Assembly: GCF_042186555.1 (NCBI RefSeq) | Contig: NC_133328.1 | Location: 357,552,984-357,616,983 of the forward strand | Direction of reading: 5' to 3' | Origin: Aquarana catesbeiana | Taxonomy: Eukaryota > Chordata > Amphibia > Anura > Ranidae | DNA length: 64,000 nt | In this document: positions 55,640 to 64,000 of the stretch, one piece after another | How positions within the stretch are numbered: the first letter of the stretch is position 1 | Layout: each line of letters starts with the position of its first letter | Program-made: the position numbers and the translations under genes | Notes under the pieces: generated by a model | Seen by the model: only the letters and a program-made list of their open reading frames with translations | Databases searched by the model: none | What the model was told of the DNA's origin: nothing

Positions 55640-55965
55640 CTTTACTTTGCTATAATCTTTCATGGCAAGAAATGCTATGGTACAAAACAAATTATAAATT
55701 ATATATATCCAGGCATCACCCAAATGTAACCCCCAAACCTTCACATTGTCCCCTTTTTCCTCTTCCTAACCTCACTGTGATCACAGGAATTCTGCTATTG
55801 CTCTGTATCACAAGCTATACTATTGAAGTTTTTCATAAGTTAAATGTTCCTTATGCCTGGGGTACTGTGATTGTTTTCCTGTGCAACACGCTGTACTTCA
55901 TGCACTTGTTTGAAAAACTGGAAAAATAAAAACTTTCAATAAAAATTACTTGCATAAAAAAGAAG
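55640..55965 (+). mobile_element. Possible LINE 3' end fragment
   Basis: A hydrophobic open frame (55672-55929) ends in CNTLYFMHLFEKLEK followed directly by AATAAAAACTTTCAATAAAAA. This looks like the 3' UTR and tail of a 5'-truncated Tx1/L1-type LINE rather than a host gene; the apparent membrane protein is then a chance product of AT-rich sequence. No target duplication found. Confidence 0.35.
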
Positions 55966-56076
55966 ACAGACAAACGTGTTGCACAGATGTAATATATATG
56001 TTTTTTTTTATTAATAGCCCTAAATTATACTTTTAGGATAATAGCATTGTTTTGCTTCTACTCTTCTGTTTTTCAG

Positions 56077-56216
56077 ATCCATCAGGCTGGTCTCACGTGC
56101 GATTACGCTGAGCTTCCACACCACGTCAGTTCAGAAATGGAGATTGAGGGCCTCATGCAGTCCATGAAACATTTACTGAAACATTTGCCAAAACCTACAC
56201 TTGTCACATTAGCCAG
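56077..56216 (+). CDS. Host coding exon (unidentified gene), 140 bp
   Basis: Acceptor CTGTTTTTCAG directly before 56077 and donor GTAATA at 56217. The open frame reads IHQAGLTCDYAELPHHVSSE, MEIEGLMQSMKHLL, KHLPKPTLVTLA and ends two bases into a codon (AG). It begins at phase 0, matching the end of the 43345-43411 exon. Codon use, a helical Leu/Lys-rich end and the absence of neighbouring repeats mark it as a genuine exon. The helix-rich LLKHLPKP segment could belong to an armadillo/HEAT or GAP-like helical domain, but I do not recognise the gene. I saw no following exon before 64000. Confidence 0.85.
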
Positions 56217-57244
56217 GTAATAATGTTTACCTATGACAATCTAATCTGAAATATCAAATGTCTTTCCCCTGAATTTAATTTTTTTTTTAATTTTCTTGTA
56301 AATACTTCCATGTAAAATTTCCTGGTTTAACTAAAATAGCCTCAAAATGACCATATCCAAGCCGGCTATCAGAGCTCATTAGGCTAATGTAGAAAAAATA
56401 TATTTAGAATAGTGTTGTTTAAGGTCAGATTTGCTTCTGATAACAAATTAAATGGTCCATTCACATTCCTATTTCTAACCTGCTAATTTATATCCTGACT
56501 TTGTTGGAACCTAAGGATCCAATTAAAAATGCAATTTACAATACAAGAGTGCTTGTTCATATATAATAATAAAAGACAAATTAAATAATTCTTCAATGGG
56601 CCCTTAGCCCTTCAATGGGCTAAGAAAACAGAAGATCATATAAATAATCAGTTAACATTCACAAATAATTGCTTCACTTTATACTTAAGGAGCTTTTAAA
56701 ATAGAACTCCATTCCACCTTCCAAATTACGGATATAAATAATGGCCCTCTTGAGAGCTTATATTTATTTTTGCAACAGGGTGCCATTAGATGGAGTAAAG
56801 TCATTAGAATGACATGTAAACATAAATCTAATATATTTAGTTTCAAAATGTTTTTATGCTTGCAAGTAGATTTTATTTTAGTTCTTAACAATTACACTTT
56901 ACTGGTAAAAAGATAAACTATTATGACAGTATAATTAACTTGTGCTTGTCTTTTTCTGTTGATCAATAAGCAAAAAAGAGAAACATCTGAAATCTTGCTG
57001 AGCTTTGTAAATTACTGTTGATTTATGTTCCATAAGCCTGTCCTCATACGTATGTATACGAGCTGCCCAATCAGAGACCAGGTTAAGTGGAACGTTTGGT
57101 CTTTAGAAGTATGCCCAGCTTAAAGTATTAAAGTTTGGAAGGATACGCCCCTGATAACCCTACCCCTTTCCGTGAGTCATCCGTTTTTAGCTAGTGCCCT
57201 GAGGTGATGGACGCCTCTTGTATGGTGAAATTACACGTAAATGA
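56217..57244. other. Host intron, no feature seen
   Basis: AT-rich, low-copy-looking sequence after the exon. An open frame on the minus strand near 56685-56891 has no recognisable domain. Confidence 0.4.
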
Positions 57245-57655
57245 AGGTGGTTGCAGAAGGTTTTTTAACTTGCAATAAGATAAAAAGCCTTCTGTGTGCA
57301 GCAGCCTCCCTCAGCCCCCCTAATACTTACCTGAGCCCCTCTCAATCCAGCAATGTCCACGAGTGCCCTGGCCGTCCGGTTCTCTGCCTCCTGATTGGCT
57401 GAGACACAGCAGCAGCGTCATTGGCTCCCACTGCTGTCAGTCAGTTAGCTAATGAGGAGAGAGGTGGCGGGGCTTAACTGCGGTTCCATGTCTGAATAGA
57501 TACACGGAGCTGTGGCTTGGCTCAGGTGCCCACATAACAAGCTGCTTGTTGTGGGGGTATCCAACAGGAGGGAGGAGCCAGGAGCATCGAAGAGGGACCC
57601 GAGTAGAGAAGGTTTGTTATTTTTATAGAAAAAAAAAACAAGACTTTAATATAAT
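57245..57655. mobile_element. Probable MITE
   Basis: Contains the TACTTACCTGAGCCCC block followed by GATTGGCTGAGACACAGCAG-type sequence, a layout shared with the TTAA MITEs elsewhere in the window, and ends in an A-rich run. Terminal inverted repeats are not clear, so borders are approximate. Confidence 0.45.
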
Positions 57656-57659
57656 AAAA

Positions 57660-58560
57660 TAACAAACATGTTATACTTAAAAAACCTATAAACCATGCGC
57701 TTACTCCAAAAAAGTCATAGATGTAAGCAGCTAACACAACAAATAGAACATTTGTAATAAATCATATATAACCAAGTGTAGCGCTAAAAAATGAGAAAGA
57801 AAATATTGCTATACCACATATAATAGCAAAATGAATTGTGAAAAGATAGTGTTTTGTATACTTTGTGAACATTCATACATATAGAACACTTATGTTATAA
57901 AGCCTTAGGGTCACCAAAAGTGATAACAGGATGTAAAAATGGCAATAAAGTCCAAAACTGAATGTGCAGATACGGTGAACATAAATTTTGCAATGGTGAT
58001 AAATTCCAAAACATATACTCGTGAGAGATTTCTGTATGTAATCCAACATGTGCTGACAGAACCTTGTGCGAAACCGCCACCTAGGATGACTGGAGGCTTA
58101 CCAGAAAGTTGGGACCCACCTAGCATACGCTATATGGGTCAAACAGGCTTGGATTGCTCACTGGCAATGAAGGTAGGGAACCAAGGGCTGGTGAATGGTG
58201 AAGTTGTAACGTTGCTATCCCAAAGAGGTCTTCTTCATATGGAAGCTCGGACACCAACGGACATTACCCACATGTAATGAAGAAGGGGCTCATAGCGTAA
58301 TTCCGTAAACCATAAAAAATTTATTAAAAGGAAAAACACTTACATTTCAGAATAAAAAGCGCTTGCAAGTAAAATGGCGGCAGTGGAGTCCTCCCGACGC
58401 GTTTCGTCATACAAGACTTCGTCTGGGGTACTTGCCCACTGCAGCCAGACTCCTTTATATAGGGACAAAGACCCCTCTGATGAGAATCCAGCTCCCAGGC
58501 TTGTTTGCATTGGCACTTCCGGGGTCATCCAAAATGGCGGACCCGAGTGCTATCCAAGCC
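57660..58560 (-). mobile_element. Hammerhead-bearing Penelope-type terminal repeat
   Basis: On the minus strand the segment runs: the hammerhead motif (58381-58441), GCGCTTTTTATTCTG, a TTTTAATAAA near 58322-58331 and GGAATTACGCTATGAGC, then AT-rich non-coding sequence. The same order (ribozyme, TTTTAATAAA, GGATTACGCTATG) is found on the plus strand after the motif at 60525-60602, so both belong to one family although overall identity is low. No coding sequence. Confidence 0.6.
58381..58441 (-). ncRNA. Hammerhead ribozyme-like motif with full helix I
   Basis: Minus strand: outer helix I CAGTGG (58441-58436) pairs with CCACTG (58386-58381); an internal loop follows; inner helix I CCC (58428-58426) pairs with GGG (58395-58393). 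Core CAGACGA (58425-58419; the usual U at position 4 is A), helix II GTC/GAC, GAAAC, two-base-pair helix III with GC loop, GTC and cleavage predicted between 58396 and 58395. The internal loop in helix I is where natural hammerheads make their tertiary contact. Confidence 0.7.
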
Positions 58561-59490
58561 TCTCTTTCATGTAATTCAATTCCCATAGGTCTAATGGTAT
58601 CATGTGTTTCAAGAGAAGACGTGGTGCTGAGTGCCTTCCAAGCCTCTCTTTCACATGATTCCATTCCCATAGGTCTAATGGTGTCATGTGCTTCAGGAGG
58701 AGACATGATGCTGAATGCCTTCCAAACCTCTCTTTCAAATGATTCCATTCCCATAGGTCTAATGGTGTCATGTGCTTCAGGAGGAGACATGATGCAAAGT
58801 CCATTCCCATAGGTCTAATGGTGTCATGTGCTTCAGGAGAAGACATGATGCTGAGTGCCTTCCAAGTCTCTCTTTCAAATGATTCCATTCCCATAGGTCT
58901 AATGGTGTCATGTGCTTCAGGAGGAGACATGATGCTGAGTGCCCTCCAAGCCTCTCTTTCAAATGATTCCATTCCCATAGGTCTAATGGTGTCATGTGTT
59001 TCAAGAGAAGACGTGGTGCTGAGTGCCTTCCAAGCCTCTCTTTCACATGATTCCATTCCCATAGGTCTAATGGTGTCATGTGCTTCAGGAGGAGACATGA
59101 TGCTGAATGCCTTCCAAACCTCTCTTTCAAATGATTCCATTCCCATAGGTCTAATGGTGTCATGTGCTTCAGGAGGAGACATGATGCTGAATGCCTTCCA
59201 AACCTCTCTTTCAAATGATTCCATTCCCATAGGTCTAATGGTGTCATGTGCTTCAGGAGGAGACATGATGCAAAGTCCATTCCCATAGGTCTAATGGTGT
59301 CATGTGCTTCAGGAGAAGACATGATGCTGAGTGCCTTCCAAGTCTCTCTTTCAAATGATTCCATTCCCATAGGTCTAATGGTGTCATGTGCTTCAGGAGG
59401 AGACATGATGCTGAGTGCCTTCCAAGCCTCTCTTTCAAATGATTCCATTCCCATAGGTCTAATGGTGTCATGTGCTTCAGGAGGAGACAT
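58555..59490. repeat. 84-bp minisatellite with higher-order structure
   Basis: The ATTCCCATAGGTCTAATGG core recurs at 58579, 58663, 58747 and onward every 84 bp, with shortened 56-bp units near 58803 and 59279. The pattern of units repeats again after 476 bp (58770 versus 59246), a higher-order unit of five 84-bp units plus one short one. Since 84 is a multiple of three, all frames stay open and long repetitive proteins appear on both strands; they are not genes. Confidence 0.9.
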
Positions 59491-59569
59491 GATGCAGAGT
59501 CCCGGCATCCAGAACCTCCCACTTCCACTTGTTACTACCCCTTATGACCTCTTAGTGGGTGTATGGAGG

Positions 59570-59795
59570 GGGAGGCCGTGACTCTGCATCACCACATCAG
59601 TGACATCCCCCCTAACGTATATTACGATAAAAAACCACGCTCGCGCATGCGCGCGGCGTAGTTCAGCGCGATGACATCAATGAAGGGCGAGGCCGCAACT
59701 GTGCGTCTCAACCTCAATCACATCCCCCATAGTTTAATAGAGACCGCGCTCGCGCATGCGCGCGGCGTGGTCCAGCGCGGTAACGTCATCAAAAA
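59570..59795. repeat. CpG-rich ~112-bp tandem duplication
   Basis: CTCGCGCATGCGCGCGGCGT occurs at about 59639 and 59750, each preceded by GAGGCCG and ACATCCCCC-type blocks. The palindromic GCGCATGCGC core and CpG density resemble the promoter-like blocks in the arms of the Penelope-like element at 22.7-27.2 kb. Regulatory role is inferred. Confidence 0.7.
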
Positions 59796-60419
59796 ACGAC
59801 GCATGCGTACATCACCTCCGGTCTCCGTTTGATCACAATCAAAAAATCGGTTAGGTATATACCCTAAAGGGGCTAATTTGGGTTTTCAGGGATGAGGTAT
59901 GTGTTCCATCATTATGCCTCAGACCTTAATTCCCTTATTCTATTGGAGGTTTCTGAGACCCACTTTATTATATCATTTCATTATTTTTCTCTTATTTTAT
60001 TGTTATTATATACTTTTATTGTTATGTTATGACCCATGGCTAATATGTATTGGCACAGTATATGAGGTCGATGAGATCACCTTCCTCTTCCCTAGCATAT
60101 TATCAGGATACTATTCCTTTGTAGTATGCTTTCAGTATGTAAACATTAATTTTATCATTTTAATGGTTCTTTACCAATTTAAGGTGCTCTTATTGGGCAA
60201 ATTATATTTAAGGGGGTGACCCCTATCATTGGGGAGTTGGGCCCCTTAAAAAGGCCAGAATATTTATTTTATACTAACCTATTTTTAACTTGGCATTTTT
60301 TCTCACACGTGATATGTGTGAGAATATTGTGTTTTTCCTCCCCCTGTATTTTCTTCTTTTTCTTTCTTTTATAACACCTGCTGAAACGGTATACGAATTA
60401 ATATAGTATCCCAAAGTTA
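59796..60419. other. AT-rich leader-like sequence
   Basis: T-rich non-coding sequence running into the hammerhead-bearing segment; a 106-residue hydrophobic frame (59899-60219) is compositional. It contains the inverted repeat CTCACACGTGATATGTGTGAG near 60301-60321 and probably belongs to the same Penelope-type element. Confidence 0.35.
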
Positions 60420-61165
60420 AAATGGCGCTTTCACACCATCTGCCCCTGCTCAGTGGAGCGCAAGGTGATTTCCGGCTTCGTTTTCATACCGAGGTCTGGT
60501 GTTGTTGGTTTGTTATATATGTGCGACACGTCAGTGCGTCGCTCGTGCCCCAGACGACGTCAGAAGTGTGACGAAACGTACGTCGGGCGTGCTGACGTGC
60601 CGTATCTACCGTCTGCAGGACGGGTGTTCGTGTTAGCCGGCCGGCTCTTTATGCGTTTATTTATCCAATACATTGTAAGTGTACTTTTAATTTCTTTTAA
60701 TAAATACCCAACCAGGATTACGCTATGTTGCTCTTCCTTTCTTTTTGGGGCATTGTGTGTGAGAACAACTCCTGGATAGGAGTATAGCATCCCTAACTTC
60801 CAGGTGCTGTTTACTCGTGGAGGATAGTGGGCTACCCACGGTCTAAGGAGCGATTTAAAGGTGTCTCCATTCCAAGAAAGGCCCCGACCGGGTTAAGGTC
60901 ACAAGCTTTCCTAAGCTTGCCAGTTGGTAAGCGTGTATTTTATCCATATCACAGTGGTGCGGTGAAGGTTTATCCAGTTTTGTTTAAAAAAAGGGACCCC
61001 CATATTTGGTTCCTTATCCACCTCACCCTTTGAAGATCTTCACTGATTGGAACTATATTTATTCACCTCATTTGATCATGAACTTTATGAATTAATTATC
61101 ATTCGTGGAATTTATTTATCACTTTATTTCTTTTATTTGGTTCACAGCGCTGCTCCCTCTGTTTA
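60420..61165 (+). mobile_element. Hammerhead-bearing Penelope-type terminal repeat, solo
   Basis: The ribozyme motif at 60525-60602 is followed by TTTTAATAAA (60699-60708), GGATTACGCTATG and a long non-coding tail that ends near GGTTCACAGCGCTGC (61140-61154). The opposite-facing relative is at 57660-58560; the 84-bp minisatellite and the CpG-rich block lie between the two. No coding domain. Confidence 0.6.
60525..60602 (+). ncRNA. Hammerhead ribozyme-like motif with long helix I
   Basis: Outer helix I CACGTCAG (60527-60534) pairs with CTGACGTG (60592-60599), eight perfect pairs; inner helix I GCCC (60547-60550) pairs with GGGC (60585-60588). Core CAGACGA (60551-60557, with A at position 4), helix II GTCA/TGAC, GAAAC (60573-60577), helix III AC/GT around GTAC, then GTC and cleavage predicted after 60584. 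The longest helix I among the nine copies. Confidence 0.7.
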
Positions 61166-61237
61166 TTTATGATTTAGATCTCCAGAATGGCTCTGATTTA
61201 GTTTCACATGTGCAGAATCTTGTGGCTCAAAATCTGG

Positions 61238-61510
61238 TCAGCTGAAACTGGCACTTGACAAATTCATGAATGATGTCACAGGAGGAAAGGTTCTTCTTTC
61301 ACAGTGGAAGATTCCACAATTTCTTTCTTCAGGGGCTTCTACTTCCTCAAAGTAACCTTCAACCTCTAAACCATCCTCACCAAATAGATGCCTGAGTGTT
61401 CTCTCCTGCCCGCTGCTGCTGTCACCCACAACTGAGCTGCAGCACATAAAAATGTATTTAATGAAATTTTGGCGTTTCAATGAAGTTGAAAGAAAAAAGG
61501 AAACATGCAT
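61238..61510 (-). CDS. Unidentified open frame, possible terminal exon
   Basis: The minus-strand frame includes SSVVGDSSSGQERTLRHLFG, EDGLEVEGYFEEVEAPEERN and CGIFHCERRTFPPVTSFMN before a stop at 61238. An acceptor-like TTTATGTGCTGCAG precedes the conserved-looking part (about 61440), so it may be the last exon of a minus-strand gene. The balanced, acidic composition is unlike the transposon debris nearby. I do not recognise a family; a processed pseudogene or unknown element protein is also possible. It lies between a Penelope-type repeat and a DIRS relic. Confidence 0.35.
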   Translation of the reverse strand: MHVSFFLSTSLKRQNFIKYIFMCCSSVVGDSSSGQERTLRHLFGEDGLEVEGYFEEVEAPEERNCGIFHCERRTFPPVTSFMNLSSASFS

Positions 61511-61789
61511 GCCACCGTCACTTCCTGGACCTCACACTAACAGGTGCCCACATAGAACCCTGCATTATTCCATAAGGGCCAGATCAGGCCCTCAAGGGAG
61601 AGGGGGGCTGTGATGCATGCAGGAGGCTATAATGTGAATAATCAAAATTACCACACAAATATGAGACTCAAACCCCCGCTTTACTTACTGGACCTCCATT
61701 AATTTTAATTCAGTGCCCCTGCGCTAAACCACAATTTCCCCCAGTTTAGAGGCGTCCTCACTCCAAGTTGCTGGGGGATGTCTGTCACA

Positions 61790-64000
61790 GTTTGCCTATC
61801 TTTGGATCATATATATCCCAGACCTGTGAGTTCAATTGGTGGTTTCAAAGGGATACAGGAGAGTCAGTCAGATTTGTATAACATTCTGAATCTTCTCTTG
61901 TCTTAGGGAGTAGTTGTTCCAGCGCCTTTATATGGCAGGTTCATAGGATTCTACTGAAATCTATTCACAGTACCAAAACCCAGTAGGGGCATATATCCTA
62001 TCCTGGATCTAAAATCACTAAAATTCCAAAATCTGACATTGTACATGGAATCCACAGGGTCAGTTATTGCCTCTGAGACAAGGGGAATACTTGACATCTA
62101 TAGGCATTTAAGATGTCTATCTGCAGATTCCCATGTATTCTCCCCAATCAGGACTTTCTGTGCTTAGCACTAGGAGAAAATCACTTTCTGTTTGTTGCAC
62201 TACTACCCTCTGTTTCCAGGGTAATCACAAAGGTACTTTTACCTCTTCTTGCCCTTCTATGAACACAGGATTTCCAGATCACAGGTTATTGAAGGACTAA
62301 TTTCCCTTCCAGTTATCTGCAAATGGACACAAAACTATTAGGATGCGTCAAGCTTTTGGTTGGGTGATCGACTTAAAAAAATCTGCTCTCCAACCTTCTC
62401 TTCCCCTCAAATACATGGGCCTAATTCTAGACATCGCCCAAGCAAAGCCATCCTTCCAGAAAAAAAAGTTGTTCATTCTCAGGTTTGAGGTCAAAGGGAC
62501 ACCTTTCTGTGAGATTTTCCGTAAACGTTCTGGACCTTCATAGTGGCCTCCATTCACCCAATTTCATTTGAGACCTCCTCAACACATCTTATTGGTATGG
62601 AACAAGCATGCTTCTGTTCTCGACCTGCCCATGCTCCTATCCAGCTAAAGCAAGGAACACCCTAGCTTGGTGGATTTTCAACCCAGCCTTGACTGTGTGG
62701 AAGTTGTTTCTGCCATGTCACTGGAAGGTGATGGCAACAGATCCCAGTCTCTCTGATTGGGGAAAAGTCTTCCAATCACTCACACTCCTAGGAACATGGT
62801 CCAAACCAAGCTCCCCATCAACATCTTGGAACTCAGGGCTATCAAAATGCCTCTGCACCACTGTATCCCCTATCTTCAGAGACACCCAATCAGGGTGCAA
62901 TCAGACAACGCCTTGGATGTGGCCTACATCAGTCACAAAGGGGGTACCCGCAGTCATGCAGCCTTGATGGAAGCAAGCCAGATCATTTCATGGGCAGAGA
63001 AACTCTGTCCAACAATCTCTGTGGTCCACATGTCAGGTGTGAACATTTGGAAGGCGGATTACCTTAGTCCTTATCACCTGTAGAAAGAGGAATTGGCCCT
63101 TCACCCCCAACATTTTCAGCCTAATGTATCAGAAACTGGGGACTTGGAACAAGGATAGCACTGGCATTAGATGCTTTGAGAATTCCTTGAACTCATTTCA
63201 GGCTAATCTATGCCTTTTTCTCCAGTGCAAATTGTGCCTCCGTTGCTGTGCAAAATAGAGCAAGAAAAGAAGCCTTCTCATTACTCCAAACAGGCTCAGA
63301 AGAGCCTTGTACACAGACATACTCAGGTTGCTAGGAGATTATCCCTAGCTACTTCCAAACAGGCCAGACCTGCTCTCTCAGGGTCTCCAGTTCAATTCCT
63401 TTCTTCTCAGTTACTGTCATTAACGACCTGGCTGTTGGAGTCCAGGTCTTGAGGGACAGGGGGCTCTCTAAGTCTCACTTCTATTTGCTAAAAGCAAGAA
63501 AAGCCAATTCTCTAAATATCTATTATGATACTTGGAAAACCTTCCTTGCCTGATGTCAATACAAGCACTGCAATTCTAGAAATTACTTTGTGCCTCACAT
63601 TCTAGCCTTCCTAAAATCAGGAATCGACCAGAACTTGGCCTTAGGTATTCTGAAAGGAACAGTTTTAGTCAATTCTTTTTCAGAAACCTCTAGCTTCTCT
63701 TTCCCTCGTAAGGCGTTTCCCAGTTCAAACACGGTGTGCTTCCTAGGGACCTCAATTTGGTTCTTTCTGCCCTGCAGAAATCGCCCTTTAAACCCACCAG
63801 GGAACTCCCTATGGATTCTCTCCCCCTGCAAAGTAGAATTTTTGGTGGCTGTCACATCTGTTAGACATGTCTCTGAGACTTATAAAGAGCCATTTCTCAT
63901 TGTTCACAAGAACCTTTCTTTCTTACTAAAGTGATTTCAGTCTTATTCCTCAATGAAGACACAGTCCTACCCTTTTTGTGTGCTACTTCCAAGCACCCAA
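61790..64000 (+). pseudogene. DIRS retrotransposon relic, truncated by the window end
   Basis: Decayed plus-strand DIRS coding sequence. The RT region (about 61960-62340) is barely readable. RNase H is clear at 62797-63080: ILELRAIK, VQSDNALDVAYISHKGGTRS and VVHMSGVNIWKADYLS, with catalytic Glu and Asp. The tyrosine recombinase follows (63420-63934): core-binding sequence with LAFLKSGIDQNLALGILKG, then EFLVAVTSVRHVSETYKEPF, where the catalytic Arg context SARR is changed to SVRH. Many frameshifts. It resembles the relic at 13.8-16.1 kb more than the young DIRS at 28.3-33.7 kb. The remainder is beyond base 64000. Confidence 0.8.

Noticed and set aside
55672..55929. Small hydrophobic protein with membrane-like segments
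   Set aside because: The frame ends directly at AATAAA-rich sequence typical of a LINE tail, and it has no recognisable family; likely an AT-rich chance frame.
58550..59581. Long repetitive open frames (over 200 residues) on both strands
   Set aside because: The 84-bp period is divisible by three, so frames stay open without selection; no domain is recognisable.
61310..61340. Minus-strand CCCCTGAAGAAAG resembling a hammerhead core
   Set aside because: It lies within an open reading frame, and there is no helix II, GAAAC or cleavage motif after it.

Overview
This window looks like a large, repeat-rich vertebrate genome, most likely an anuran amphibian and probably a ranid frog. That call is inference. 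It rests on the mix of transposon families: DIRS tyrosine-recombinase retrotransposons, Penelope-like elements (PLEs) with hammerhead motifs, Tx1/L1-like and Rex1-like LINEs, piggyBac transposons with a cysteine-rich tail, hAT elements, Tc1 elements and many TTAA-flanked MITEs. There are no bacterial-style operons, rRNAs, tRNAs or CRISPR arrays that I can see.

Only two stretches look like ordinary host coding sequence: two plus-strand exons at 43345-43411 and 56077-56216 with good splice sites and one compatible reading frame, separated by a 12.7 kb intron packed with transposons. I do not recognise the protein. A third possible exon lies on the minus strand at 61238-61510.

Layout. 0-5 kb: an inverted pair of hammerhead-bearing arms holding a 133-bp TATA-containing tandem repeat, a Rex1-like LINE and a hammerhead-bearing insertion. 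5-13 kb: one long decayed L1/Tx1-like LINE with ORF1, ORF2 and a poly-A tail. 13.3-18.3 kb: a MITE, a DIRS relic split by an 866-bp insertion with a 12-bp target duplication, and two TTAA MITEs sharing one TTAA. 18.6-41.3 kb: a single hAT element, with an 8-bp target duplication at both ends, inflated to 22.7 kb by a piggyBac deletion derivative, a PLE with 1.8-1.9 kb inverted arms and a GIY-YIG relic, a TTAA MITE, a fold-back piggyBac-type element carrying a nearly intact DIRS element, and a nearly intact piggyBac transposon. 41.3-57 kb: the host intron and exons, with a hAT element rich in a 34-bp tandem repeat, and a four-layer nest (a MITE and a PLE inside one Tc1, and a second Tc1 inside the PLE). 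57-61 kb: further hammerhead-bearing elements, an 84-bp higher-order tandem repeat and CpG-rich repeats. 61.8-64 kb: a third, decayed DIRS running off the window.

The most interesting signal is a set of nine hammerhead-ribozyme-like motifs (CTGANGA core, helix II, GAAAC, very short helix III, NUH cleavage site, and helix I in the better copies). Six of them form three head-to-head pairs, and two of those three pairs sit in elements that also keep recognisable PLE coding sequence. The DIRS at 28.3-33.7 kb is also notable: it keeps its terminal repeats, its internal complementary region, an apparent intron in ORF1, and two overlapping long open frames.
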